In this document: positions 18,811 to 28,278 of the stretch, in pieces
How the letters are laid out: each line of letters opens with the position of its first letter
Numbering within the stretch: position 1 is the stretch's first letter
NCBI GenBank assembly: GCA_963715055.1
Contig: CAVQRB010000004.1
Location: 62,001 to 126,000, forward strand
Reading direction: 5' to 3'
Origin: CAVQRB01 sp963715055
GTDB lineage: Bacteria; Pseudomonadota; Alphaproteobacteria; Rhodobacterales; Rhodobacteraceae
Length of the DNA stretch: 64,000 bases
The notes under the pieces: model-generated
The model's input: the letters and a program-made list of their open reading frames with translations, nothing else
Database searches by the model: none
What the model was told of the DNA's origin: nothing
Made by a program: the position numbers and the translations under genes

Positions 18811-19177
18811 CGTGCCAGATCCTGCTCGCGCCGCTGCTTGGCATCGCGCTGGTCGTCCCGACGCACCGGGGCGAGGGTTGCTCGCGTTCGTGCTGAGCTT
18901 CGTGACGGGCGAGGGCGGCGAGGTGGGCGCTGCAAGCGGGTTCGATGGATGTGGATGTTCTGATCTTCACCGGCTCTGGCGCGACCGGGCACCGGCGTCG
19001 TGACTCATCCCGACGGTTTCCCGGCCCGCGGCTTGCTGAATGTCGATGATGGCGACATACGCGCCCGCCTTTGCAAACAAAAGGAACGTGACGCGCTCCA
19101 TTCCAGCGGCTCAACCGGAGATCACCGCCGTCTTCCCAGCCAGTCGTCCATTCATGTTCTTCTCGCGTGCTGCATGA
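18811..19177. other. Unassigned tail of the decayed region
   Basis: A hydrophobic stretch in mixed frames (ILLAPLLGIALVVP, LLAFVLSFVTGE) may be the rest of the broken tctA. No intact gene is seen before the SDR stop at 19178. Confidence 0.4.
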
Positions 19178-19936
19178 TCAGATGCATTCGCCGCCATCGA
19201 CCACAAAGGCGTGGCCTGTCATGAAGGATGATCTGTCGGATGCCAGAAACACGATGGCATCCGCAATCTCTTCGACGGTACCGAAGCGGCCCATCGGGAT
19301 GGCATCGCGGACATACTGTTCCAGTTTCTCGCGCCCGCCCATCTGAACTTCGAATCCGAGGTTGAAGGGCGTGTCGATAAATCCGGGGCAAAGCGCGTTG
19401 AAGCGTATGTTTTCCTTGGCATAATCCGCTGCCATCTGACGTGTCATTGCAAGAACCGCGTGCTTGGTCGTGGCATAGGCGATCATCTCGCGGTCGTACT
19501 GAACGCCCGAGTTCGACGATGTGATGATGATGCTTCCCTTGCCCTGACGACGCATCGGCGCAAGCACCGCCTGGGCGGCAACGAAATGCGCGCGTACATT
19601 GAGGCTCCACGACAGGTCCATGTCTGCGACCGCTACCTGTTCCAACTTGCCTTCGATCTGCACGCCGGCATGGGAATGAAGGATATCCAGCCGGCCCTCG
19701 TCCCGCGCCACGCCGCCAATCGCCGAGACGAGTTCGGCATCATTGGTGACATCTATCTTGAGCGCCCTGGCCTTGTTTCCCTCGCTCGTGATGCGCGCCG
19801 CGACCGCCGCGGCGGCCGCGCCGTCCTTGTCGGTGACAATGACAAGAGCCCCTTCGCGCGCCAGAGCCTCGGCGCCTGCAGCGCCAATTCCGGAGCCAGC
19901 AGCCGTTACGAAGGCCACTTGATTTTCCAGCAGCAT
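19178..19936 (-). CDS. SDR-family oxidoreductase
   Basis: 252 residues of a classical short-chain dehydrogenase. The cofactor motif is VTAAGSGIGAAGAEAL near residues 10-25 (TAAGSGIG in place of TGxxxGIG), the catalytic Ser and Tyr-x-x-x-Lys are in ITSSNSGVQYDREMIAYATTK, and the N-A-G motif is replaced by SHAG. The C-terminus ends FMTGHAFVVDGGECI. GGGAGGA fixes the ATG. The gene is last in the polyamine-type ABC operon, so it may oxidise or reduce the imported compound; the substrate is unknown. Confidence 0.85.
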   Translation of the reverse strand: MLLENQVAFVTAAGSGIGAAGAEALAREGALVIVTDKDGAAAAAVAARITSEGNKARALKIDVTNDAELVSAIGGVARDEGRLDILHSHAGVQIEGKLEQVAVADMDLSWSLNVRAHFVAAQAVLAPMRRQGKGSIIITSSNSGVQYDREMIAYATTKHAVLAMTRQMAADYAKENIRFNALCPGFIDTPFNLGFEVQMGGREKLEQYVRDAIPMGRFGTVEEIADAIVFLASDRSSFMTGHAFVVDGGECI

Positions 19937-19959
19937 TGAATCCTCCCGAATTGTAGCTC

Positions 19960-20772
19960 TCAGCGCTTGCCGCCGCGCCGCAGAACGAGTTGCGCGATCA
20001 CCAGAAGAACTAGGGATGCGAGCATCACCATCGTTCCGATGGCATTGACCTCGGGCGTCACGCCACGTCGGATCGAAGAGAAGATGTAGATCGGCAAAGT
20101 CGTCTCGGAGCCCGCGACGAAAAAGGCGATGATGAAGTCGTCGAAGCTGAATGTGAAGCTCAGCAGAAACCCGGCCAGGATCGCCGGCGCGATCAATGGA
20201 AGCGTGATCAGCCGGAACGTCCGCAAGGGGGGTGCATAGAGGTCGGCAGAGGCTTCGGACAAGGCACCCTCGAGTCCCTGCAGCCGGGCCCTTACAATCA
20301 GAACGACCAGCGCCAGAGTGAACATCGTATGGGCGGCAATCAGGGATGGCATGCCCATCGACAAGGCAGGGGGGGCGCGGCCTTCGGGCCAGACATTTGC
20401 CAGCCACGGATTGACCACATCGAAAACCGTCACCAGGGCGATCAGGGTTGCGATGCCGATCACGATGCCCGGGATCATCACGGCGATGTAGATGATGGCA
20501 TCGAAGAACGCACGAGCCGGTCCTCTGATCCCTTGCAGGCCAACGGCAGCCAGTGTGCCCAGAATGCTGGCAAGTGATGCCGACACGAAGGCCACGAAGA
20601 GACTGTTGCCGAGCGCGTCCATCACGAACGGATTGTCGAGGGCGCGTCCGTACCATTTGAGGGAAAAGCCTTCGAACTGGCTGGCGCTGCGGCCCGCGCT
20701 GAAGCTGAAGAGCGCGATGATCGCGATCGGTGTGTAGAGGAACACGTAGACGAGGAGTGAGTAGATACGCAT
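19960..20772 (-). CDS. ABC transporter permease, PotC-like
   Basis: 270 residues with six predicted helices. The cytoplasmic EAA loop is LSEASADLYAPPLRTFRLIT-LPLIAPAI, typical of binding-protein-dependent permeases of the spermidine/putrescine group. The start codon lies 12 bp after the stop of the PotB-like permease. It forms the channel with that protein; the exact polyamine or other cation cannot be read. Confidence 0.88.
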   Translation of the reverse strand: MRIYSLLVYVFLYTPIAIIALFSFSAGRSASQFEGFSLKWYGRALDNPFVMDALGNSLFVAFVSASLASILGTLAAVGLQGIRGPARAFFDAIIYIAVMIPGIVIGIATLIALVTVFDVVNPWLANVWPEGRAPPALSMGMPSLIAAHTMFTLALVVLIVRARLQGLEGALSEASADLYAPPLRTFRLITLPLIAPAILAGFLLSFTFSFDDFIIAFFVAGSETTLPIYIFSSIRRGVTPEVNAIGTMVMLASLVLLVIAQLVLRRGGKR

Positions 20773-20783
20773 CGATCATAGCC

Positions 20784-21635
20784 TCACATGATCGACACGT
20801 CTTCACGCGTGGCACTCAGGCGTGAGATGAGACGCATGTAGACGGTGACGGTAACCAGCATCACAAGGATCAACATCACGGCCACCGCCGAGCCGAACGC
20901 CCAGTTCCGGGATTGCAGGAAGAGATCGACCAACGCGTTGCCGACAAAGAAGACCTTGCCACCGCCGAGCAGTGCCGGGATCAGGAACTCTCCCATCAAG
21001 AGGATGAAGACCAACATGCATCCGGTCGCGATGCCCGAAATGGACATCGGCAGCGTGACCCGGAGAAAGGTCGTGATCGGCCTCGCCCCGAGATCGGACG
21101 AAGCTTCCAGAAGCCGTTTGTCGAGACGGTCGAGCGCCACATAGATCGGAAAGACCATCAGCGGAAGGTAGCCGTAGACGATGCCAATGGTGACCGCGAA
21201 GGGCGTGTAGATCAGCCTTACTCCTTCGATGCCGAAGACCTCCAGGAGGGCAGGTAACCCCTGTCCGCCGAGGATAAAAATCCATGCATAGCTGCGGATC
21301 AGGATCGAGGTCCAGAACGGCACGATCACCAGAACGAGCAGGATGGTTTTCCACTTGGGATCGGTTCGTACGGCAAGCTGATAGGCGAGGGGATAGGCGA
21401 TGATCAGAGCGGCCAGGGTTCCCAGTGGAGCGAGGGTGAGCGTGTTCTGAAAAGCCGTCAGGCGCGCCGGCAGGTTCGCATATTGCTCGAAGGTGAAAGC
21501 GGGCACCCAGCCACCGGCGGGTGCCCGCTCTCCAAAGCTGAAGATCAGCACAACGGAGAGCGGCAGCACGAGCATCACCAGCAGCCAGGCACCAGCGGGT
21601 GCGACCAGAAGCCAGTTTCTTTCGCGCTCCGTCAT
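20784..21635 (-). CDS. ABC transporter permease, PotB-like
   Basis: 283 residues with six predicted helices. Family features are the N-terminal WLLVAPAGAWLLVMLVLPLS helix, RSYAWIFILGGQGLPALLE in the middle, and the EAA loop LLEASSDLGARPITTFLRVT. These match the first permease of spermidine/putrescine-type importers. It is 14 bp after the binding-protein gene and 11 bp before the PotC-like gene. Confidence 0.88.
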   Translation of the reverse strand: MTERERNWLLVAPAGAWLLVMLVLPLSVVLIFSFGERAPAGGWVPAFTFEQYANLPARLTAFQNTLTLAPLGTLAALIIAYPLAYQLAVRTDPKWKTILLVLVIVPFWTSILIRSYAWIFILGGQGLPALLEVFGIEGVRLIYTPFAVTIGIVYGYLPLMVFPIYVALDRLDKRLLEASSDLGARPITTFLRVTLPMSISGIATGCMLVFILLMGEFLIPALLGGGKVFFVGNALVDLFLQSRNWAFGSAVAVMLILVMLVTVTVYMRLISRLSATREDVSIM

Positions 21636-21649
21636 CTTCTTTCGTCCGA

Positions 21650-22807
21650 TCAGGCTGACTTGAAACGCGCCAGCAACTCGGCGCGGTTCGGATCGGTCAG
21701 GGTTGCCGCCGCCCCGAATTCGAGCGCATCAAGGCGCTCGGCCGCCGGGTAAAGGATCGGATCGTTCAGGATCTCTTCCGGCAACAAGGCGTTGGTGCGG
21801 CTGTCGGCGACCGGATAGCCATGTGCGAGGACCTCCCGTGCATTCACTTCAGGATCCAGCATGAAGTTGATGAGTGCGTAGGCAGCCTCCAAGTGCGGCG
21901 CGCCTTTCGGGATGGCGTAATAGTCGCTCCACAATTCACCCCCCTCCTTGCCGAGCGCAAAGGCGATCTCGGGCATGTCGGTGTTCAATTGCTTGCCGTC
22001 GCCTGTCCAGCAAATCGTTTGCCAGGCGTCTCCCGACCGCATGGCGGGCTGGTAATCAGAGGTGATCGCAAAGAGGTGCGGTTTTACGTCGATCAGCAAC
22101 TTCTCGGCATCCGCCAGTTCCGCCTCGTCGACCGAGTTGAACGAATAGCCGTGATAGTTCAGCGCAGCCCCGATCGTGGTGAGCTGGTAATCGTGCACCA
22201 TCGTACGCCCAGAGAAGTCGTCCATCGTCCGATCGAAAAACGCCTTCCAGCTGTCGATGGCCGCGCCGCCGGTGTGCGAGGTGTTGCTGGCGATGCCCGT
22301 GGTGCCCCAGTTCTTTGGAACCGCATAGACAACACCATCCACAATCCCGGCATCGGCAAAGCGGGGATCGAATGCATTGCGGTCGTAGTTCGGAAGCTTC
22401 GACAGATCGAGCGGCTCGATGAGATCCTCCTCGACATAGGTCGTGATCGTGTAGTTCGTAGGCACGTAGACGTCCCAACCGCTGCCCCCGGCCTGGAGCT
22501 TTGCCAGCATTTCTTCGTTTGACCCGAAGACGTTCACCTGCGTGAATGCACCGGTCTGATCGGTGAAGATCTCGAAGTTTTCCGGGTCGTGATAGTTCGG
22601 CCAGGTCGCCAGAACGACACGGTCGCCGATATGGCTGCCGGCCAGCGCGCGTGACGGGCTCAGGCCGGGGAGTGCGCCGGCCATCACCGCCGTCGCAGTG
22701 CCAAGTCCCGTGACGCCAAGGAAATGCCGCCGCGTGACCGACCCTTTTTCGTAGCGACGCAATTCTTCCATGAATTTCCGCTTTGAGATGTATGATTTGT
22801 CTTTCAT
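21650..22807 (-). CDS. Polyamine-type ABC transporter binding protein (PotD/PotF-like)
   Basis: 385 residues. The N-terminus carries a Tat-type twin-arginine signal, SVTRRHFLGVTGLGTATAVM, followed by a small-residue cleavage region ending SRALA. The mature protein begins RVVLATWPNYHDPENFEIFT and contains GSGWDVYVPTNYTITTYVEE, typical of the PotD/PotF periplasmic binding group. Tat export suggests folding before transport. GGGAGA lies before the ATG. Ligand identity is not visible. Confidence 0.87.
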   Translation of the reverse strand: MKDKSYISKRKFMEELRRYEKGSVTRRHFLGVTGLGTATAVMAGALPGLSPSRALAGSHIGDRVVLATWPNYHDPENFEIFTDQTGAFTQVNVFGSNEEMLAKLQAGGSGWDVYVPTNYTITTYVEEDLIEPLDLSKLPNYDRNAFDPRFADAGIVDGVVYAVPKNWGTTGIASNTSHTGGAAIDSWKAFFDRTMDDFSGRTMVHDYQLTTIGAALNYHGYSFNSVDEAELADAEKLLIDVKPHLFAITSDYQPAMRSGDAWQTICWTGDGKQLNTDMPEIAFALGKEGGELWSDYYAIPKGAPHLEAAYALINFMLDPEVNAREVLAHGYPVADSRTNALLPEEILNDPILYPAAERLDALEFGAAATLTDPNRAELLARFKSA

Positions 22808-22846
22808 GTCGTGTCTCCCAGTTGGATGATTGCTGCTCTTTGACCT

Positions 22847-23965
22847 TCAGTCCGGCCTCAGGATTAGGGCGGCCTCCGGGGTCCAGTGGACCCAGACGGT
22901 GTCGCCTTTCCCGAGTGTCGATAAACCTGCGTCCGTCTGACGGGGCGCAAGTGCGGTAATGCTTCCAAGGTGTTTGTGACGAACGACGTACTCGGTGTGC
23001 TCGCCAAGGAAGATGCGGTTCTGAACCGTCGCCGGTAGACCGCCCGGCACTTCGGTCCGGCTCAGTCTGATCTGCTCTGGACGCACGCTGAGACATCCGG
23101 CCTGGCCCGAGGCAATGTCGCTGCCAAGGGCGCTGGAATAGGTCTGCCCGTTGCCCAGCGTGATCGCGCTGTCGCCGTTGGAGGTCGTCTGGACCTTCCC
23201 ATCAAAGAAATTCGATGTTCCGACGAAATCGGCGACATAGCGCGTGGCCGGGCGGTCGTAGAGGTCCTGCGGGCTACCGGCCTGAACGATCGCACCCGCG
23301 CGCATCACGCAAATCCGGTCAGAAAGCGACAGTGCCTCTTCCTGATCATGCGTGACGAGGATGAAGGTGATCCCCAGTTGGCGTTGGATATCCTGCAATT
23401 CGATCTGCATTTCCTTGCGCAGCTTGCGGTCGAGCGCGGCAAGAGGTTCGTCCAGCAAGAGAAGCTTGGGTTCGTTGACGATGGCGCGCGCAAGGGCGAC
23501 ACGCTGCTGTTGCCCGCCTGACATCTCCCAAATGCGACGCGTGCCGAATTCGCTCAAGCGGACTGTGTCGAGCACACGTTGCACCCTGTCGGCGATCTCG
23601 GACTTCGGCAGTCTGGGCCGCCGCTGATCCAGCCCGTAGGCGATGTTCTGCGCTACAGTCATATGCGGGAAAAGCGCATAGCTCTGAAAGACCATGTTCA
23701 CGGGTCGACGGTACGGCTCGAGGTTCGAAACATTCTCGTTTCCGATAAAGACCTGCCCTTGGCTCGGGGTTTCAAAGCCCGCGAGCATCCTGAGCGCGGT
23801 TGTCTTGCCGCAGCCGGACGGACCAAGAAAGGACAGGAATTCCCCAGACCCTATGCTGAGGTCGATATTATCCACGGCAATCAGCGACCCGAACCTCTTG
23901 GTGACGCCGCGCAATTCTGCGATGGGCGTATCGATCCTTCCAGCGGGCTGATCGTGATCCAACAA
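22847..23965 (-). CDS. ABC transporter ATP-binding protein, PotA-like
   Basis: 372 residues. Walker A is LGPSGCGKTTALRML near residues 50-64, the Q-loop follows at VFQSYALFPHMTVAQNIAYG, the signature is WEMSGGQQQRVALARAI, Walker B is LLLLDEPLAALD and the switch His is in LVTHDQEEALSLSDRI. The C-terminal TOBE domain starts near residue 280. It powers the PotB/PotC-like permeases. The best start is a TTG at 23965 or 23962; no ATG lies upstream. It is the first gene of the operon. Confidence 0.9.
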   Translation of the reverse strand: MLDHDQPAGRIDTPIAELRGVTKRFGSLIAVDNIDLSIGSGEFLSFLGPSGCGKTTALRMLAGFETPSQGQVFIGNENVSNLEPYRRPVNMVFQSYALFPHMTVAQNIAYGLDQRRPRLPKSEIADRVQRVLDTVRLSEFGTRRIWEMSGGQQQRVALARAIVNEPKLLLLDEPLAALDRKLRKEMQIELQDIQRQLGITFILVTHDQEEALSLSDRICVMRAGAIVQAGSPQDLYDRPATRYVADFVGTSNFFDGKVQTTSNGDSAITLGNGQTYSSALGSDIASGQAGCLSVRPEQIRLSRTEVPGGLPATVQNRIFLGEHTEYVVRHKHLGSITALAPRQTDAGLSTLGKGDTVWVHWTPEAALILRPD

Positions 23966-24014
23966 CGGCTTACCTGAGCAGAAAAAGAGGGGCCGCGCCT
24001 ATAACGCGTTTTCA

Positions 24015-24033
24015 ACATTTTGTCGGAAAATGT
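24015..24033. promoter_or_regulatory. Inverted repeat between potA-like and luxR-type genes
   Basis: ACATTTT-GTCGG-AAAATGT has perfect 7-bp arms. It lies in the AT-rich 124-bp gap shared by the divergent transporter operon and LuxR-type regulator, so it is a candidate operator for that regulator. No consensus was available to test it. Confidence 0.4.
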
Positions 24034-24089
24034 ACGTTTGTGTAAATATGTAATTTGTTATATGCATTTTGTATCGATTGAGGGTCAGA

Positions 24090-24866
24090 ATGCCAACAGA
24101 TTGGAACCGCGAGGCCGCGTCATGCCTCGATGCTCTGGGCACACCGGCTTTCGCCGGAAAGCTCGCCGAAGGTTTGCGCAGCGTCATGCCTTACGAGTTT
24201 ACCGTGATCTTTGGATATACCGGGAAAGACCGGCCGCTTGCCCTTTTTGACGATTTCACCCCTGCAAGGCGAAAGCTTCATGTCGACGATTATCTTGAGG
24301 GCCCTTACCTCATAGATCCATTCTTTCTGGCGAGCATCGGCGATACCGCACCTGGCATCTGGCGCTTGAAGGACATCGCGCCGGATCGTTTCTATCAAGG
24401 TGAGTACTATCGAAGCTACTACGCAAAGACCGGCTTGGCAGAAGAGGTCGCGTTTCTGATCGATCTGGATACGGAGTTTCAGATCGTCGTCTCACTGATG
24501 CGGACGGAAAAGAAGTTCAGCAAAGCCGAGATGCGGGTGCTGTCCGAGATCCAGCCGATTGTCGAAGCATTGTGTCGCCGCCACTGGTCGGGTGTCGACA
24601 AGTCAGGCCCCGGCAAGACTTCGGATATCCTGAACCAGAGAGTTGCGGACGCCTTCAACACCATCGGGGATGGCGCTCTGACTGACAGGGAAGGCCAGAT
24701 CGTTGAGCTGACCCTGCGAGGCCATTCTTCCGAGGCGATCGGGAGGCTGCTCTCGATCTCGCCAGGAACCGTGCGTATTCACCGCCGCAATGTTTATTCG
24801 AAGCTCAGGATCAACTCGCAGGGAGAGCTTTTCTCTCTCTTCCTGGACACCATTGGTGCCGGCTAG
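24090..24866 (+). CDS. LuxR-family transcriptional regulator
   Basis: 258 residues from the ATG at 24090, preceded by GAGGG. The C-terminal 60 residues form a LuxR/FixJ-type HTH: LTDREGQIVELTLRGHSSEA, IGRLLSISPGTVRIHRRNVY and SKLRIN. The N-terminal 170 residues resemble a GAF-like or autoinducer-type sensor but lack a receiver aspartate pattern, so it is not a response regulator. It diverges from the polyamine-type ABC operon and probably controls it. Confidence 0.85.
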   Translation: MPTDWNREAASCLDALGTPAFAGKLAEGLRSVMPYEFTVIFGYTGKDRPLALFDDFTPARRKLHVDDYLEGPYLIDPFFLASIGDTAPGIWRLKDIAPDRFYQGEYYRSYYAKTGLAEEVAFLIDLDTEFQIVVSLMRTEKKFSKAEMRVLSEIQPIVEALCRRHWSGVDKSGPGKTSDILNQRVADAFNTIGDGALTDREGQIVELTLRGHSSEAIGRLLSISPGTVRIHRRNVYSKLRINSQGELFSLFLDTIGAG

Positions 24867-25007
24867 CTCGAATGCATACAGGGCGTGACACCATGCCATG
24901 TGGCACCGCTCCGAAAGAGCAACATCCACGCGGGCCGCCCCCGGTTTCTGAGGTGCCCCTGGATTTGTCGACGCCTTGCCGCCTGAGTTTGAGGCGAGGA
25001 GGCCGAC

Positions 25008-25220
25008 ATGGGGACAAGCAATTACAGCGATGAGTTCAAGCGCGACGCGGTGCATCAGATCACGGTGCGCGGGTATCCGGCTCGGGAGGTTTCCCGGCGC
25101 TTGGGCGTGAGTACGCGCTCTCTTTGCAGATGGATGAAGCAGTTCGGTGATCCGCACCTGCGGATTGATGTAATCGCTCAGTATCTCCGCCCGCAAGCGA
25201 GTGTGCACCGACTGGCATGA
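25008..25220 (+). mobile_element. Truncated IS3-family orfA
   Basis: MGTSNYSDEFKRDAVHQITV followed by RGYPAREVSRRLGVSTRSLC and RWMKQFGDP is the N-terminal HTH half of an IS3-type orfA. After GDP (about 25150) the sequence leaves the family and a stop follows at 25218, so the rest of orfA and all of orfB are absent. It is a different element from the relic at 10.1-10.5 kb. Confidence 0.7.
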
Positions 25221-25703
25221 GGACGGCATGCACAGTGCATGCTGCAACGCTTTGGCCAAGGAAAAGCGCCTTGACACATGAACGCATGGGAGGCCCTTGT
25301 GATCGACACCTTCAAGCACATTCAAACGCGCCTTGGGGCGAGCCCGCATCTGTCGTAACTGGGCCAACTCGTTACCGAAACGGTCCTGATCGACGTGCTG
25401 TTTGGAAGTTGCGTCAAGGATCTCACAGCGGCATCTAACACTGCAAGCGTGGATTACTTCGGCTTGGGCAAACTTCTCGCGACACGGCGCATCAGGAAGA
25501 GGATGTTGTCCTAGGTCGGCCAGAACGCGGAAATCATGCACCAGTAACTCTCGGGGGAATTGGAGTTCAATCCTGAGGGCAGGCTGACCGAACGCATTCG
25601 CGTGGGCGGGTAAATAAGGATTAAGCGGTTGGGTAACTTTGTTTCTGAGACTGCCAGCAAGACCCCCAGCGGGCTGGTGAACTGATAGACGCGGGCACCT
25701 CGA
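25221..25703. other. 483-bp stretch without a recognised gene
   Basis: Short plus-strand frames (for example LIDVLFGSCVKDLTAASNTA near 25390-25450 and LSGELEFNPEGRLTERIRVG near 25550-25610) look protein-like but are broken by stops. They match no family I can name. Probably coding DNA disrupted with the IS insertion. Confidence 0.4.
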
Positions 25704-28274
25704 TCAGTGCGGCTGGAGCTTGCGCAACGCCTTGTAGAGATCGGGAACGATCAAGAGCGGTGCTGCGAACAAACCGATAATGAGCCATTCGCCGGGTCCT
25801 ATCGAGACGGTGTGTAAAAGAGCTTGCAGCGGCGGCCAGTAGATGGCCAATACCTGCGCTCCGAGTGTCAGCGACAGAGCAATGAGCAAAAACGGGTTGC
25901 TGAACCAGCCAATGCGCCAACTCGTGAGACGCAGTGATCGAAACGCAAACACACTGAGTTTTTCGAAGACGACCATCGCAGTAAAGGCCGTGGTCCGGGC
26001 AAGTTCGACGCCGTGGTCCAGCAAATGAAAGAAAATCCACAAACTCGAAAGACCTGTGTAAAGACCGAACGTCGCGATGGTGACAATGCCAGGCAGGCCG
26101 AGGATCGGTGTGTTCTTTTTGCGCGGCTTTTCCTGCATCTGGTCGGGCTCGGATTTCTCCAAGCCGAGTGCCACGGCGGTCACGCCGTCGGTAACAAGGT
26201 TCATCCACAAGATCTGCGTGGCCAGAAATATGAGAGGACCGCCGATGGCGATGTTGACGACTAGGGCAATTACCTCTCCGGCATTCGAGGACAGCAGGTA
26301 GCGCACGAACTTGCGGATATTCGCGAACTGACGCCGGCCTTCGCCGATAGCCCGCACGATCGAGGCGAAGCTGTCATCAAGGAGCACCAGATCGGAAGCA
26401 TCGCGGGCAACGTCCGTTCCGCGTATTCCCATAGCGATGCCAATGTCGGCTTTTTTCAAAGCCGGTGCATCGTTCACACCGTCGCCGGTCATTGCGACAA
26501 TCTGGCCTTTCGACTGCAGGACCGAGACGATGCGCATTTTCTGCTCTGGTTTGGTCCGGGCAAAAAGAACGTCCTCTGTCAGTATATCCTGAAGCTGCTC
26601 GTCGGCGAGCGCGTCAAGCTCCGGCCCCGTTATCTGCCGTGTTACCGGCAAGGAAAGCTGTTCGGCAATCGCTGTTGCCGTAACCGGGCTGTCACCGGTG
26701 ATCATGATCGTCCGAATGCCCGCCGACCGCGCAGCGGCGATTGCCGCGCGAACATCCGGGCGCGGGGGATCGATAAGGCCGACGAGCCCGAGAAACGTAA
26801 GCTCTTCTTCCTGGATCTGCTGCCCGCCGGCGCGACGGGCAAGGGCAATGACGCGCAAGCCGTCTTCGGCCATCTCATTGTAAGCTTGCGTAATACTGGT
26901 GACGTCCTCGGGTGTCAGCGACCGCGTGCCCTCCTGCGTCAGAACCTGAGTGCAGATCTCGATGACTTTCTCTGGCGCGCCCTTTGTCAACGTAAAGAGG
27001 CCTTCCGCCGACTGGTGCAGGACGCTCATCCGTTTGCGTTCGCTGCTGAAGGGAATTTCGGCGAGGCGGGCCATATCTTCGGAAGGCGCGCACCAACCCT
27101 TGTAGGCCAGTGTAACCAACGCCCCTTCTGTCGGCTCGCCGATCATTTCCCAGGTGCCGTCGCTTCGGTTCAGACGCGCGTGACTGCAATGAAGGCCGGT
27201 GTTGAGAGTGGCGGCGAGAACCGGATCATCGTCAGCACGCACCCTTTCGCCGTCGCTTTCGATGTGACCGGCCGGATCATAGCCCGTGCCGGTCACCAGA
27301 TACGATTTGTCCAAGGTACGCACTTGCGTTGCGGTCATCTTGTTTTCCGTGAGCGTACCCGTCTTGTCCGTACAGATGACCGAGGCGGCACCGAGGGTTT
27401 CGACCGCTTGCAGCCGTCGCGCGAGCGCGTTCTGGCGCACCATGGCGGTAGCACCGAGCGCCAGCGTGATCGTTACGACGGCAGGCAGCCCTTCCGGCAC
27501 CATTGCTACTGCGAGAGAAAGCCCCGTGAGCACCATTTCCGTCAGATCGCGGTCAAAGATCAGTCCCAATGCTACCACGCCAAAGGCGATCAGAAGCGCC
27601 GCGGCACCGAGTTGACGCGCGAGTTGTCCCAGCTTTTCTTGAAGGTTGGTTGTCTTGAGACCGAGTGACCCGGTCAAATCGGCGATCCGGCCAAATTCGG
27701 TCTGCGGTCCGATTGCTGTCACTCGCGCTTCCGCTCGCCCGGCGGTGACGGCAGTACCGGCATAGACGATGGCCTCTCCGGTGGCGGTTGTCTTCTCCAC
27801 AGGAATGGATTCCCCGGTCAAAACGCTTTCGTCAACTTTCAGCGATGACACGGTTGTCAATTCGGCGTCCGCCGCAATCTTTACCCCCGCCGACAGCACC
27901 AGAAGGTCGCCTGGCACGATTTCGCGCGCGGGGATAATCTGCTCGGTGCCATCGCGGACGACCATGGCTTTCGGTGACATGAGTTTACGCAAGGATTGCA
28001 GGGCGGTTTCCGCTTTCCACTCCTGTACGAAGCCCAGAGCGGCATTGAGCAGAACCACCACGCCGATGGTGATCGCGTCGACGGTCTCGCCCAGTGCCAG
28101 GGCCGCAAGCGCCGCAATGATGAGGATGATCACCAGCAAGCTGGAGAACTGACGGAGAAAGACACCAAAGACGCTGACGGTTGCAGGGTCGGGAAGCTCG
28201 TTCCAACCATGCGCGCGCCGGGCGTCTTCGATCTGGCTCTGCGTCAGGCCGCGAGATGTGCCGTCGGTCTGCAT
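25704..28274 (-). CDS. Cation-transporting P-type ATPase (P2 type)
   Basis: 856 residues. The phosphorylation motif DKTGTLTENKM is at about residue 303. The A-domain TGE is in SVLTGESIPVEK, the hinge is MTGDGVNDAPALKKADIGIA, and the membrane motif VPEGLPAVVTITLALG is the PEGLP form of Ca2+/Mn2+-type and related P2 pumps. Ten helices are predicted with the usual four at the C-terminus. It probably exports Ca2+ or another divalent cation; Na+/K+-type members look similar. It follows the APH/AAA gene by 4 bp and is likely coexpressed with it. Confidence 0.88.
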   Translation of the reverse strand: MQTDGTSRGLTQSQIEDARRAHGWNELPDPATVSVFGVFLRQFSSLLVIILIIAALAALALGETVDAITIGVVVLLNAALGFVQEWKAETALQSLRKLMSPKAMVVRDGTEQIIPAREIVPGDLLVLSAGVKIAADAELTTVSSLKVDESVLTGESIPVEKTTATGEAIVYAGTAVTAGRAEARVTAIGPQTEFGRIADLTGSLGLKTTNLQEKLGQLARQLGAAALLIAFGVVALGLIFDRDLTEMVLTGLSLAVAMVPEGLPAVVTITLALGATAMVRQNALARRLQAVETLGAASVICTDKTGTLTENKMTATQVRTLDKSYLVTGTGYDPAGHIESDGERVRADDDPVLAATLNTGLHCSHARLNRSDGTWEMIGEPTEGALVTLAYKGWCAPSEDMARLAEIPFSSERKRMSVLHQSAEGLFTLTKGAPEKVIEICTQVLTQEGTRSLTPEDVTSITQAYNEMAEDGLRVIALARRAGGQQIQEEELTFLGLVGLIDPPRPDVRAAIAAARSAGIRTIMITGDSPVTATAIAEQLSLPVTRQITGPELDALADEQLQDILTEDVLFARTKPEQKMRIVSVLQSKGQIVAMTGDGVNDAPALKKADIGIAMGIRGTDVARDASDLVLLDDSFASIVRAIGEGRRQFANIRKFVRYLLSSNAGEVIALVVNIAIGGPLIFLATQILWMNLVTDGVTAVALGLEKSEPDQMQEKPRKKNTPILGLPGIVTIATFGLYTGLSSLWIFFHLLDHGVELARTTAFTAMVVFEKLSVFAFRSLRLTSWRIGWFSNPFLLIALSLTLGAQVLAIYWPPLQALLHTVSIGPGEWLIIGLFAAPLLIVPDLYKALRKLQPH

Positions 28275-28278
28275 CCGT

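Noticed and set aside
19178..20815. A 545-codon frame joining the SDR to an upstream stretch
   Set aside because: The first 290 codons are antisense-free shadow of the PotC-like gene in another frame; the SDR has its own ATG at 19936 with GGGAGGA.
24603..25541. 312-codon minus-strand frame overlapping the LuxR gene and IS fragment
   Set aside because: It runs antisense through the LuxR HTH and the IS orfA and has no family signature; it is a shadow frame.
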